Source: Chrysophaeum taylorii (lineage: Eukaryota > Sar > Pelagophyceae > Pelagomonadales > Pelagomonadaceae). Taken from it: a DNA stretch of 64,000 nucleotides. Below are positions 23,101-32,051 of this stretch, in pieces; within the stretch, counting starts at the first letter, position 1; each line of letters starts with the position of its first letter. A program made the position numbers and the translations under genes. The stretch covers positions 21,349 through 85,348 of the forward strand of contig JAQMWT010000065.1 of assembly GCA_029834535.1 (NCBI GenBank), given 5' to 3'. The notes beneath the pieces are model-generated. The model made no database searches. It was not told the origin of the DNA and saw only the letters and a list, made by a program, of their open reading frames with translations.

Positions 23101-26100
23101 TGCGGACATCAATGTTACCGTGTTCTCGACGAATCCCAACGCGACCGAGGTCGAAAAGTTCCTCGCTTTTGCGTTTACGAGCGACTTCGAAACCGTGTGT
23201 CAAGCTGTTGTGACGTGCGCGACGGCATCGGTTTCTGATTTGCTTGTGGACGCCCTTTTTACGGTTTCCGAGATAGCGGACGCTGATACCGCGATTTTAC
23301 AGCAGATCTCGATCGCGCTCGAAGCCGTCGTGACCGCGTCGCCGTTGACGTTCGCGTACGATGCAGCCTACACGGCGTTGTTCAATCTCACGTACGTCTT
23401 CGCAATGGTCAGTAGCGCGTGACTATTTTGGTGACAACACGACTACTCACGTCCGAAAATTTATCAGGTCAGCAGCGAAATTGGTATCACGTCGACTACA
23501 GCGATAAGTTTGGGCAATACGGCGTCTTCGCTTCTTGAAAGTTCTTTGTTCAATGCCTCAAACGTAACCTCCGCGACCAACACCCTTCTCGACCTGCTTG
23601 ACGCGATTTGCTCGGCACAACTTCTCGACGCAATCGTGGGCGAGTACGCCGACTACGTCACGTCCGCGAACCTTCAGACATCAGCCCAGCGCTTCATGCG
23701 CAACTCGACGACTGGGACAGCACGGTCGCTCGAGCCGCGTGGTAGTGCCCAATCGAGCGCTGACCTGCCAACGTCTATCGGGTCGGACGACGACCAAACA
23801 TATTCGGTCTGGTTTGCCGAAGTCGATTTCAAACAGTACTCTACAGTTACGTCATCGCATCTCGTGCGCTTTGGGATCTCGTCTACGGAGGAAGCGCGCC
23901 GCCGCCGCCGCCGCCGCCGCGGCCGTCGTCGCCGCCGCCTCGAAGAAGAAGAAGAAGAAGAAGAAGAAGATGCCGACGCAATCACTATCGACCTCAATAT
24001 TTACGACGAGGATGCTTCAGATGATACGGCAGCCGAGTCCGGAAATGTTTCGTGCGCGTGTGGATTTTACGGGAACGTCTCGTATCAGTGCAAGGACGAC
24101 ACTACGGTCGATGTCCAGTGCGATGGTGCGCCGGGAATCTACGAGGTCAGTGTTCACTAGCTAAGAGTGAACGATTGCGTGAACAACCACAACAACAACT
24201 CGCAGGTCACTTGCCCTTCGTCCACGTCGTCGTGTGACGTTTGGTTTGATGGGTCAGCGACGTGCGATCCGGTTGTTGGCTCCAACCAGTCGAAGACCAC
24301 CACTACAACTTGTCGCTGCTCGATCACGAGCTCGTCAAAAGTGTCCGTATCGACATCCAGCCGTGAAACGGCCATGGCAAAAGCCTACACGAGCCAGTTC
24401 CACGACGCGCCAGACGCGGAAAGAGCAGAGTACATGCTCGTTGCAATCGCAGTCATTTTCACGATGTGCCTTGGGCTGGTTGCAACGAGCCGCGTTCTCG
24501 ATCATCGCGACAGAACCGGCGCTGCTCCTGATATGCTCTCGAGAAGAAACGAGCAAAGAGACGAGGCGGGACTTAGCTCGCACTACGACGAGCTCGAAGA
24601 GTACCGCAGCTGGAAATGGTTTAGAAAGGAGCTTCGCATGTTGCATCCATTGACCTCGTGGTATTGCTACTACTCTCCGAGCGTCCCTCGGTATTGTCGC
24701 GCCTGGAACATCGGCTTCGACGTGTTAACGTTCGCGTTTGGCTTGTGTCTCGAGACCAATATGACTCGGCCCGTGCACCCGGGTTTGTTTTCCGAGTCCG
24801 CCAACCGCTTTGTAGTGCGTGACATTGACCTCAGGGTGCGATGCGAAAATGAGCCAAGACGACTGCGACGAGCTAAAAATGCCGTACTTTGCGGGCGGTC
24901 ACGAGCTATGCAGGTGGGACCTCTGTTCGCAGACGTGCGTCGTGCGCGAGCCAGCTCTGTCTCAAGCCACGTCTGAGAGATATTACCTCGTCGTCGCGCT
25001 CGTCCTATTCTGCAGCCTACCTCTGACCATGCTCTACTCCTACCTCTTCGATAATTACCTCATCGCGCCCGCTCCGTCGCTCGCGGCGATACTACGACAT
25101 CCCGGTGGTGGTCCGGCAGCTGCCGACGAGGAGGATGAAGAGCGCCCACGCTCTAATGGTGGTGGTGGTGGTGGTGGTGGTGCTGCGTCGGACTCCGAAC
25201 TACGACGAAGAGATGACGCTGATGCTGGTGCCGGTCGACGTGGCGACAAATTCCCCGAGGCCGCCGCGGCGGCCCAGAGAAGCGAGGAGTGCTCGATCGA
25301 GACCTGCGAGCCATCGGTCGATTATTGCGCCCCCGAGTTGCTCGCACCCCGTCGTCGTCGTCGTCGAGACGAGGTCTTCCTGGAGGCGCTCGAGTCATCC
25401 AAAAGCCAGCTGGCTAGGATGTACAGTGTGGTAGAACGGGCGACCGCGACGGTCGCGGCGAGGTTTCGAAAAAAGCGAGACGACTGCTCCATTATTCTCA
25501 AAAAGAGCAGGGCGTCGCGGGAAGCGGCGGCGTCGCAAAGAGCGCGCGCGTTGGCGCCTCAGGTGTGCGAGATGGTGGTCGCCCAGCTCGGCGAGCTCCG
25601 CGGGCTCATCTCTCATATCGAGAGCAGCGATATCAGCGAACGGTACGCCGTTCTCGAGGACCTGCAAGCGCTCTCGCAAGAGTTGATGTCGCGGTGGGGA
25701 TGGGTCGGAGACGCGACGTACTTCGAGGCCAACGTCGTGGCGGTTTTGCGGAGTCAAGCCGAGCTCGCGGCGTCGTGGCATGCCGCGCTCCACGAAAAAA
25801 TTTTGTCGTGCGACGACGACGACGACGACGACGACGACCTAGAGGAGGAGGATGATGAAGAAGATGATGCCGCCGCGGCCAAATTGGCATCGTCGTCGTC
25901 GTTCGAAGCGCGCGTCAGCAAGATGCTGGTGTCTTTCGAGCACGTCGCGCGCATGACGCCGCTCGAACGGCGCGTGGTGGAGATGTGTCGCGAACGGAGT
26001 AAGTTCGAGCTGGAAGCACCCTCGACGCCGCCGCCTCCAGGCGAGTACGCGCTCGCCTGGATCGTCGTAGTTTCGATGGTTGCGTTCATGGCGTACTACC

Positions 26101-26816
26101 TCGTCGCCTCGGCCTCCCTTTGGGGCCACAAGAAGAGCCGACTGTGGCTCATATCGTTGGGAATCTCGTTCGCGCTGACGTACGCCTTCGTGCTTCCGTG
26201 CCAGCTCTTTTTTTTTAGCGTGTGGTGTCCTCGTCTCGTGGTCGATCGGCTTACCGTAGACCATCCGCGGTCTCGACGCCGATTTCCGTTCAAAACGCAG
26301 ACGCCGACGGCGTTGACGGCGCTGCTCGCGATGGAACCTCGCGCCGCCGAAACGGCCGCCGCGCGCGCGCTGGTCTCGAGCGTCGATGACGATTTGGGCG
26401 CGGCGTGGTGGATTGACGGGGTCCCCGAAATCGCGAGAGACGAGCTATGGGTGCCGACGATCGACACGCGGGTTCTGGTTTTGTTCGTAGGCGCGTTCAC
26501 CTTTCTCCCCGATTTCCTCCAGGAACTTGTCTTCGACGAGATCATAAACTTCGTGCCCTTCTTCGCGGCGAAGCTGCTGCCCACGCACGTCCGCAACGCG
26601 GCCGCCCGCTTGTTCCGCAAGTCGGAGAATCTCGTGATCACGGTCCTCGTTATGCTGTTTGCCGGCGTCCTCATCGCAGGCTTCTTCGTCGTCTTCGAGC
26701 TCGGACGTTATCTCGTTCGCGCGGTCCACCACATGAGCCTCTCAGAAGACAGGAGGAGGTGGCACCGCCCTTCTTCTTCTTCTTCTTCTTCCTTTTCTAA
26801 TAATAAAATCATCTAG
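11193..26816 (+). CDS. Giant FG-GAP / Pro-Thr-Ser repeat / REJ polycystin-like membrane protein, five exons
   Basis: Proposed exons are 11193-23004, 23073-23407, 23468-24145, 24206-24782 and 24835-26816. They sum to 15,384 nt, in frame, for about 5,127 aa. Junctions are GT-AG with introns of 52-68 nt. Each intron bridges a frame change or stop; the first and last boundaries are best guesses among close alternatives. Domain order: signal peptide (MMNIVAISALAVAAA); seven FG-GAP repeats (about 20-375), the number that closes a beta-propeller; about 2,900 residues of P-T/S-x-x-P repeats (likely a glycosylated stalk); a REJ/PKD-like beta-rich region (from about 3,275); a poly-Arg then poly-Glu block; a Cys-rich segment; then about six hydrophobic helices in exons 4-5, for example YMLVAIAVIFTMCLGLVATS and LVITVLVMLFAGVLIAGFF. 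The last exon also has Asp/Glu runs. This plan resembles polycystin-1-like proteins. Ligand and channel partner are unknown. Confidence 0.85.
12601..15936 (+). repeat. 417-nt coding tandem repeat, exact periodicity
   Basis: The landmark GATTCCCTAG begins at 12601, 13018, 13435, 13852, 14269, 14686, 15103 and 15520, always 417 nt apart. That gives seven complete 139-codon units with no net indels, and an eighth, degenerate unit ends near 15936. Each unit contains about six 23-residue submotifs of the form SPTxxPTSYPSxxPT. Units between about 13435 and 15520 are almost identical, while the flanking Pro/Thr/Ser repeats (12316-12600 and 15937 to about 21000) are more diverged. This indicates recent unit duplication or gene conversion inside the stalk-coding region of the giant gene. 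Confidence 0.93.
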
Positions 26817-26834
26817 AGAATGAATAATATTGCC

Positions 26835-28049
26835 TCAGTCGTCGGGTCTTTCGCCGCCGCCGCCGTCGCCGCCGCCTTTCGCCGTGAAGGGCGTTGTCGG
26901 GAAGTCGGGGCACTGTTGTTGTGCGGGGGAAATAGAAGAAGGATGTCGACGACGCTGTGCGATATGGCCGGGGCAGACGTCGTCGAAGGCGCGGGGTTTG
27001 TGGTCGAAGAGGAGCACGGACTTTTCGAGTTTGGAAAAGAAGTCTCGAGCCTCCGGGCAGACGTGCCACCACATGCTCCGTTCGAGGTCGAGGTGGTGGG
27101 CCTTGCCGCCGCCGTTGAAATGATAGACGGCGGGTCTAGACCCCGTCTCCCCGTTAAAGACGCGGCCGTCTCGGCGGCGTCGGAGCCGAGGCCAGGGATC
27201 GCAATTCGGGACGGCGGTCGCGTCGTTGACCGCGTGCATCGGCTGGAAAATCGTCGCGTAGTGATCTAGCGACAAGTCGGGATCGCCGCGAAAGTACATT
27301 TCCGAGGCGAGCTCCTGATCGTTGAGCGCGTGGAACTTTTTCCCTTTCTGCCCGGCGCCGTCGACGAGCCGACGCAAAAAGCGCTCGGCCACCTTCGCCT
27401 CGCCGATCCAGCCCCCAGAATTCAGGTACCTGTAGGGCGTCGGGGAGCGAGGGTAGGCGTCGCGACACGTCTTGCCTCTGTCGCGCATCACTTGAGGCCA
27501 GCAGCCGCACTCTGCCGAGAAGACGAGAGGTTTTCCGAGGTTTCGAAAGGCCGCCAATATAGTCTCGAGGGTGTCGGCGTACAGCACGTCGTAGGCGTCG
27601 GAGAAAAGCACCACGCAGTCGTCCGGGAGCGCGGCGACGGCCTCGAGGGCTGCGGCGAGCTTCTGCGAGAGACCCTCCCATTCGACGCCCCACCCCAGCA
27701 CTCGGAGGCCGACGCCGTTCCAGATCGCGCTCTCGAGGGACCGGCAAAACCGGTCGTCGCGACCCGCGTGCGATGCGTACGTGAGGGCCACGATGCCGCC
27801 CTCGCACCCCGACGAAATATCAAAATTATTTTTATTTTCTTCTTCTGGTGGTGGTTCGCGGTACAGCCGGTCGTCGATTTCCTGCTGTTGCTGCTGCTGG
27901 TGCTTTTGCGGGATCATTCGGTCCCTTTGTTCGACGACGACGACGACGACCGGGGCGCGCGTGGCTTCCTCGTGCTTGAGGGCGATGAGCGAGACGATCG
28001 ACACAACGGCCGTCGCAGCCAAGAGGGTGCCGAGGACCAGACGACGCAT
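26835..28049 (-). CDS. PLOD-type (procollagen-lysine) glycosyltransferase domain protein, type II membrane
   Basis: The protein is 404 aa from the ATG at 28049; the frame extends one codon further, but only to GTG. Residues about 4-25 form a signal anchor (RLVLGTLLAATAVVSIVS). A Gln-rich stem follows, then a globular domain. The metal-binding DxD-like motif sits in LFSDAYDVLY (about 148-157), followed by YLNSGGWIG and LNDQELASEMYF blocks and PAVYHFNGGGK near the end. These match the glycosyltransferase module of lysyl hydroxylases and related enzymes, which transfer a hexose from a UDP-sugar to hydroxylysine or another acceptor in the ER/Golgi. The hydroxylase domain is absent. The acceptor here is unknown. 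The C-terminus is Gly/Asp-rich. The stop codon lies 18 bp from that of the convergent giant gene, and the 5' end is head-to-head with the SOD-like gene 83 bp away. Confidence 0.85.
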   Translation of the reverse strand: MRRLVLGTLLAATAVVSIVSLIALKHEEATRAPVVVVVVEQRDRMIPQKHQQQQQQEIDDRLYREPPPEEENKNNFDISSGCEGGIVALTYASHAGRDDRFCRSLESAIWNGVGLRVLGWGVEWEGLSQKLAAALEAVAALPDDCVVLFSDAYDVLYADTLETILAAFRNLGKPLVFSAECGCWPQVMRDRGKTCRDAYPRSPTPYRYLNSGGWIGEAKVAERFLRRLVDGAGQKGKKFHALNDQELASEMYFRGDPDLSLDHYATIFQPMHAVNDATAVPNCDPWPRLRRRRDGRVFNGETGSRPAVYHFNGGGKAHHLDLERSMWWHVCPEARDFFSKLEKSVLLFDHKPRAFDDVCPGHIAQRRRHPSSISPAQQQCPDFPTTPFTAKGGGDGGGGERPDD

Positions 28050-28132
28050 CACACACCAAAGGGGTGGGTGGTTGGTTACTTAAAACTAACTTACTTACCC
28101 TCGAGAAAAAAAAAAAAAAAAAATTGCCCCAA
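28050..28132. promoter_or_regulatory. 83-bp divergent intergenic (putative bidirectional promoter)
   Basis: This is the whole interval between the start codons of the minus-strand glycosyltransferase and the plus-strand SOD-like gene. It contains a run of about 19 A residues (about 28105-28123) that may act as a nucleosome-excluding tract. No TATA box is obvious. Both promoters must lie here or inside the neighbouring 5' ends. This is inferred from position only. Confidence 0.4.
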
Positions 28133-30298
28133 ATGGTGGCGTGGGCCTTCGCGATGGTGGTCGGGGACGGGATCAGAGGGAACGTGAGTTTCTACGAGGG
28201 GTCGCCCCTGGAAGTGCGCGTGGTCGCACGGATCGCGGGGTTCGGGACGGACGGGCTCCGGGGATTCCACGTCCACGAGTTTGGAGACATGCGAAGCGGT
28301 TTTTCGGCGGCAGCCGTTGGAAACCACTTCGTCGCGCCGTGCCAACCCATAAACGGATCTTTCTTCTTCGAGGAAAAGTGTCTGGATTCGCTGGTTCACG
28401 GGTACCCGCCGTCCAGGAAGCGGATGAACGGGGAGCTGGGGAACATAACGATCGAAGGAGGTGTCGCGACGTACGATTACGTCGTCGGACAGGATAAGAT
28501 GTCGCTGAGCGGTGGGATCGAGTCGGTAGTAGGGCGATCGATCGTGGTCCACGAGTTTCGGGACGACGGGTCGCAACCCTGGGGAAACTCGGGGGGCGTG
28601 GCGGCCGCGGGGGTTATTTTTAGGGACGACGCGCCGGACAACCGAGCTTCCGGCGCCGCGGGAGAAAGCGCGGCGGCGGTGGTCGAGGGGAATGTGCTGC
28701 GGGGAATCGCGCTGGCGACTCCGGAACGCGTGAGCCTCAAGCTCTCGGGAGTCGAAGAAGAAGGGGAGTACACCCTCGAAGTGAACGGAACGGCGTTGTT
28801 GTCGTTGACGGCCGGCGGCGAAACCGGAAAGACGGCGGCCGCCGACGCTCCTCCGTTCGACGGTCCGGTGGCGGGCCGGTACGCTGTGGTGCGGCGGTGG
28901 GACGGCGAGGTGGTGGCGAGCGGTCCTTTCGGGATCGCGAACGACAACCTCGAGGCGCCGTCGATCGGCGCGGCCGTCGCGATGTTTCGGGACGGAGAGT
29001 TCTCGCTGATCGAGTACGACGGCGACCCCCTTACCGTCAAGGTCTCGGGCGCCGCGAGCGTGCCGGGCGCCGACGGCCAGCGCGGGTTCCACGTCCACGT
29101 CTACGGAGATATCCGAGAGCCCCTTTCCTACGCGCGCCTCGGGCTCCACGCCATCATCTCGTGCAGCTTGAATTTGAACGCGACGTGCGAGGAGGAATCG
29201 CACGCTTACCCTCCGTCGCCGCGGCGCCTTTCGGGGGATCTCGGGAACGCGACCGTCCTGGAGGGTGTGGCCACGTACGACTACGTCCTTCGCCAAAACA
29301 AGGTCTCGGTCTCGGACGCGTTGCGGTCCGTGGTCGGCCGCAGTCTGGTCGTCCACGAACTCGCCGACGACGGACTCCCGCCCTTCGGCAATTCGGGGGG
29401 CGCTGTGGCCGCGGCGGTCATCGAGGTCGCCGACCCGAGATATTATGGCGTCTCGGAAAACCACGCGACGGCGGCGACTACGTTCGACGAGGCAGATTTT
29501 CTCGTAGCAGTTTTAGAGGGTCCGAGCGGCGGCGGCGTGGCGGCCGCGACCAAGTCGCGCCTCGCCGTTCTTTGTGATAAAAATGTGACGCTGGTCGAGG
29601 TCCGCGCGTGGCGCTCGGCCCGCGACACCATCGACGGACCGGTGCTGGCGTCTTGGCCGGTCTCCTCCTCCTCGCCCGTCGACTTCGACTACGAAGATAC
29701 GCTCGACGCGGCGGGACGGATTCTGGTCGTCGTCGACGCCGACGGCGCTCCTGTTCTCTACGGTCCCTTTGGCTTCGCGCTGTCGTCGGCCGTCGACGAA
29801 ATCTTCCGTCAAACCGGCCGCCTCGACTGCGAGTGGTCGGACTGGTCGGACTGGTCGTCGTGCCGCGGCGAGTGCGGCTTCGACGGTTCGAGAAACCGCT
29901 CGCGGACCCGCGCGCCAGCCCGCGGATTCGAGGGCGACTGCTGGGACATCGCCTACGAAACCCAAAGGTGCTACCATGCCTGCGAAGAAACTACGACCAC
30001 CACTTCCTCCTCCTCCAAATCCACGTCGTCCGACGCGCTCGCCGTCGCGGCCGCCATCTCGGTCGTGGTTGCCCTAATCCTCATCTTTGCCGCGGCGACG
30101 AAATCCCTCCACGACCGCATGCGCCGCGTCTCCGCGGACGCCTTCAGATACCACGACGTCGCCGAGGACGACGATGGCGGCCTGGAGCTCGCCAAAAACA
30201 ACAACAAAAAAATTCCCCCAAACAACCACCACAAGTTCGCCGTTGTGGCCAAACCTGCGCCACAAGGGGAGGACGAGGAGGAGACCGCCCCTCTCTGA
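28133..30298 (+). CDS. Tandem Cu/Zn-SOD-like domains + thrombospondin type 1 repeat + transmembrane anchor
   Basis: The protein is 721 aa from the ATG at 28133, just after the poly-A tract. An in-frame upstream ATG at 28064 would add 23 mostly Lys-coded residues. SOD-like domain 1 has GFHVHEFGD (Cu ligand positions His46 and His48), GNHF (His63 position), RMNGELGN and VVHE (His120 position). Domain 2 has GFHVHVYGD, LGLHA, RLSGDLGN and VVHE. The Cu site therefore looks retained in both. The Zn ligand at the RHVGDLGN position is Met in domain 1 and Leu in domain 2, and the active-site Arg of the GNAGSRLACG motif is absent from both. The middle and end hold beta-rich spacers. A TSP1 repeat (WSDWSDWSSCRGECG) precedes one TM helix (ALAVAAAISVVVALILIF) and a short tail. 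This suggests a type I surface protein. Superoxide dismutation is uncertain given the missing residues. Confidence 0.85.
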   Translation: MVAWAFAMVVGDGIRGNVSFYEGSPLEVRVVARIAGFGTDGLRGFHVHEFGDMRSGFSAAAVGNHFVAPCQPINGSFFFEEKCLDSLVHGYPPSRKRMNGELGNITIEGGVATYDYVVGQDKMSLSGGIESVVGRSIVVHEFRDDGSQPWGNSGGVAAAGVIFRDDAPDNRASGAAGESAAAVVEGNVLRGIALATPERVSLKLSGVEEEGEYTLEVNGTALLSLTAGGETGKTAAADAPPFDGPVAGRYAVVRRWDGEVVASGPFGIANDNLEAPSIGAAVAMFRDGEFSLIEYDGDPLTVKVSGAASVPGADGQRGFHVHVYGDIREPLSYARLGLHAIISCSLNLNATCEEESHAYPPSPRRLSGDLGNATVLEGVATYDYVLRQNKVSVSDALRSVVGRSLVVHELADDGLPPFGNSGGAVAAAVIEVADPRYYGVSENHATAATTFDEADFLVAVLEGPSGGGVAAATKSRLAVLCDKNVTLVEVRAWRSARDTIDGPVLASWPVSSSSPVDFDYEDTLDAAGRILVVVDADGAPVLYGPFGFALSSAVDEIFRQTGRLDCEWSDWSDWSSCRGECGFDGSRNRSRTRAPARGFEGDCWDIAYETQRCYHACEETTTTTSSSSKSTSSDALAVAAAISVVVALILIFAAATKSLHDRMRRVSADAFRYHDVAEDDDGGLELAKNNNKKIPPNNHHKFAVVAKPAPQGEDEEETAPL

Positions 30299-30475
30299 TA
30301 ATAATTCAACCTACATCTCCTCCTTTCCCCGTTGTTATTACTACTTGGTTCCTCAGCCTTCATGTCTTTGAAAAAATGTTCTCTCTCTCATTGGATCCTC
30401 CTCCTCCCGCAAGGCAACTAACTCGAGGGTTGAGTTTTTTTTTTGCCAGCAAAAAACAACTTTTTGTTCCGGTGC

Positions 30476-30979
30476 ATGCGAATCGTGACGTCAGTGAGCT
30501 GCTGCGTCGCCGCGCTCAAGGTGGCGCCGCCGGCGAGGCCAGCGGACTTTCGATTCGAGCACACGGTCCGCGCTCCGGTGGGCAAGGTGATCAAGTTCTA
30601 CGAGAGCGACCAAGTTCTCGAGAAGCTGACGCCGCCCCTTGTCCCGCTCAGGACACGGGTAAAGGAGCCGATTGCGGAGGGCTCGATCAACTCTTTCGAC
30701 CTTTTTCTGCGAATGCCTTGGGTTGCGCGACACCACGACGTCGTACGCGAACCGAGACGCCTCGCGTTCACAGACGTTCAGGAGGAGGGGCCGATGCGTC
30801 TCTGGTTCCATCGCCACGACGTCGCCGGCGACGACGCCGGGACGACCGTCGTAGATTCTCTATGGGTCGAGCATGCGACCCCATTCACGCGCCTTCTCTT
30901 CGGTGCCCCGGCCCTCTACGCCTTGTTCACCTATCGCGCGCTCGCCACCCGGTTCTACGTTACCGGCGCTTTCTTGTGA
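30476..30979 (+). CDS. SRPBCC / START-like ligand-binding domain protein
   Basis: The protein is 167 aa from the first ATG of the frame at 30476; the extension upstream reaches only TTG. The core matches the polyketide-cyclase/SRPBCC superfamily: FRFEHTVRAPVGKVIKFY at the first strand and helix, LEKLTPP, then alternating strands (DVVREPRRLAFTD, MRLWFHRHDV, TVVDSLWVEHATPF) and the closing C-terminal helix. Relatives bind hydrophobic ligands. Many are bacterial and organellar proteins of undefined ligand, and COQ10-type proteins bind quinones. The N-terminal 25 residues are hydrophobic and Ser/Cys-rich and could be an import or secretion signal. The ligand cannot be deduced from sequence alone. 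Confidence 0.75.
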   Translation: MRIVTSVSCCVAALKVAPPARPADFRFEHTVRAPVGKVIKFYESDQVLEKLTPPLVPLRTRVKEPIAEGSINSFDLFLRMPWVARHHDVVREPRRLAFTDVQEEGPMRLWFHRHDVAGDDAGTTVVDSLWVEHATPFTRLLFGAPALYALFTYRALATRFYVTGAFL

Positions 30980-31575
30980 CGAGAGAGAGCGCCATCGTCG
31001 GCCGCTGCGCAAAAGTGGTGGTGCGACTACTTATTTTAAAGCGTGACAAGATCCTGCACACGAGAGATGGTCGTCTGGCGCAACAAGTCGAACTCCGAGT
31101 CGGTCCATCGACGACAGTCCTCTTATTTATATCCTCGCCCACGGCGTGCTGCGTTGTCCCAGAAAAAAAAAAGCGCAGGTTCTTCGTACCAACCACGTTT
31201 GCTCGAGCGAACGAACGAACTCGGACGCTCCTTCTTCTTCTTCTTCTTCTTCGTGTTCGAATAGTTGGCTGTGCGCCGCGTTTGACGTGGACGGTAATAA
31301 GAAGGGAAGAACACCAGCACAAACGCCCAGTGCTGCTCGCAATCAGCGTGCGTAGGTAGACATCCGATGCCGTCTTCTTCTTTATGTCACGCGAGGAACA
31401 ACAATTTGCTGCTGGACTGCTCGCTCCGCCAGTTTTATTTTAATCGTTGGCTACAAACACCAACCCTCCGAATCTAACTTTTCGGTCTCAATCCCGTATC
31501 CGCATCGTTCGAAACAGAAGCGGACGCACACTAACCTCCGTGCAGGTTCCAGTAACGCCTCTCTATAGAGCAAGG
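30980..31575. other. Intergenic region with TTC/GAA microsatellite
   Basis: This contains a TTC run (about 31228-31255) and a run of A residues near 31166-31175. Short frames crossing these are low-complexity and not credible. It provides the 3' flank of the SRPBCC gene and the 5' flank of the broken BART-like gene. Confidence 0.5.
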
Positions 31576-32030
31576 ATGATGAGTCGAGTCGGAGGAGGCG
31601 TTACTGCGGAGCCGTTACTGCGGAGCGTGCTGGAGTACTATTGTTCGTCCGCGCTCGAGGAGGAGCTCGAGGGGTGGGCGCGGCGACACTTCTAGGGGTT
31701 CGAGGCGCGTCCCGAGGAGTACACGCTGGAGCATTCGCGGCTTCGCCGAGAATTTCGGGAGCTGTTCGCGGCGGAAAGGGCCGAGGAGTTGAGTTTGTAA
31801 ATCACGGCGCGCGAGCGTCCGGAACTTTTATCGCCGCGTCGCCGCCGCCGCCGACATGGACCGGTCGACCGAGGTTTATTCGGGCCATGCGATCGCCAAC
31901 GTCATCAACAATACGCTTCGAGCGGTTCTACGAGCTTATGGCCGATGCCAAGAAGAAGGGGGAGTTTTACCGGGGGGTCCTGGAGCAACTCCCGCGCGTT
32001 GCCGCGGTCCCCGATGGAGTTCGTGTTTTC
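31576..32030 (+). pseudogene. Broken BART-domain (ARL2BP/CFAP36-like) gene
   Basis: The frame from the ATG at 31576 reads LLRSVLEYYCSSALEEELEG then WARRHF, meets TAG at 31693-31695, and resumes in the same frame with GFEARPEEYTLEHSRLRR and EFRELFAAERAEEL to a TAA at 31798-31800. The two halves fit the BART pattern without a gap (F..xxCxxF[DE]..EE..YT..H..[FY].EL). A later helix-like piece, RFERFYELMADAKKKGEF, occurs in another frame near 31907-31960, suggesting a second lesion. BART domains bind Arf-like GTPases, often in cilia. A 22-nt intron ending at this TAG is too short to be credible. Stop readthrough or an assembly error remain possible. The 3' remnant runs up to the tail of the convergent Era gene. 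Confidence 0.5.
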
Positions 32031-32051
32031 GGCAGGAAGGAAGGGTGGATC

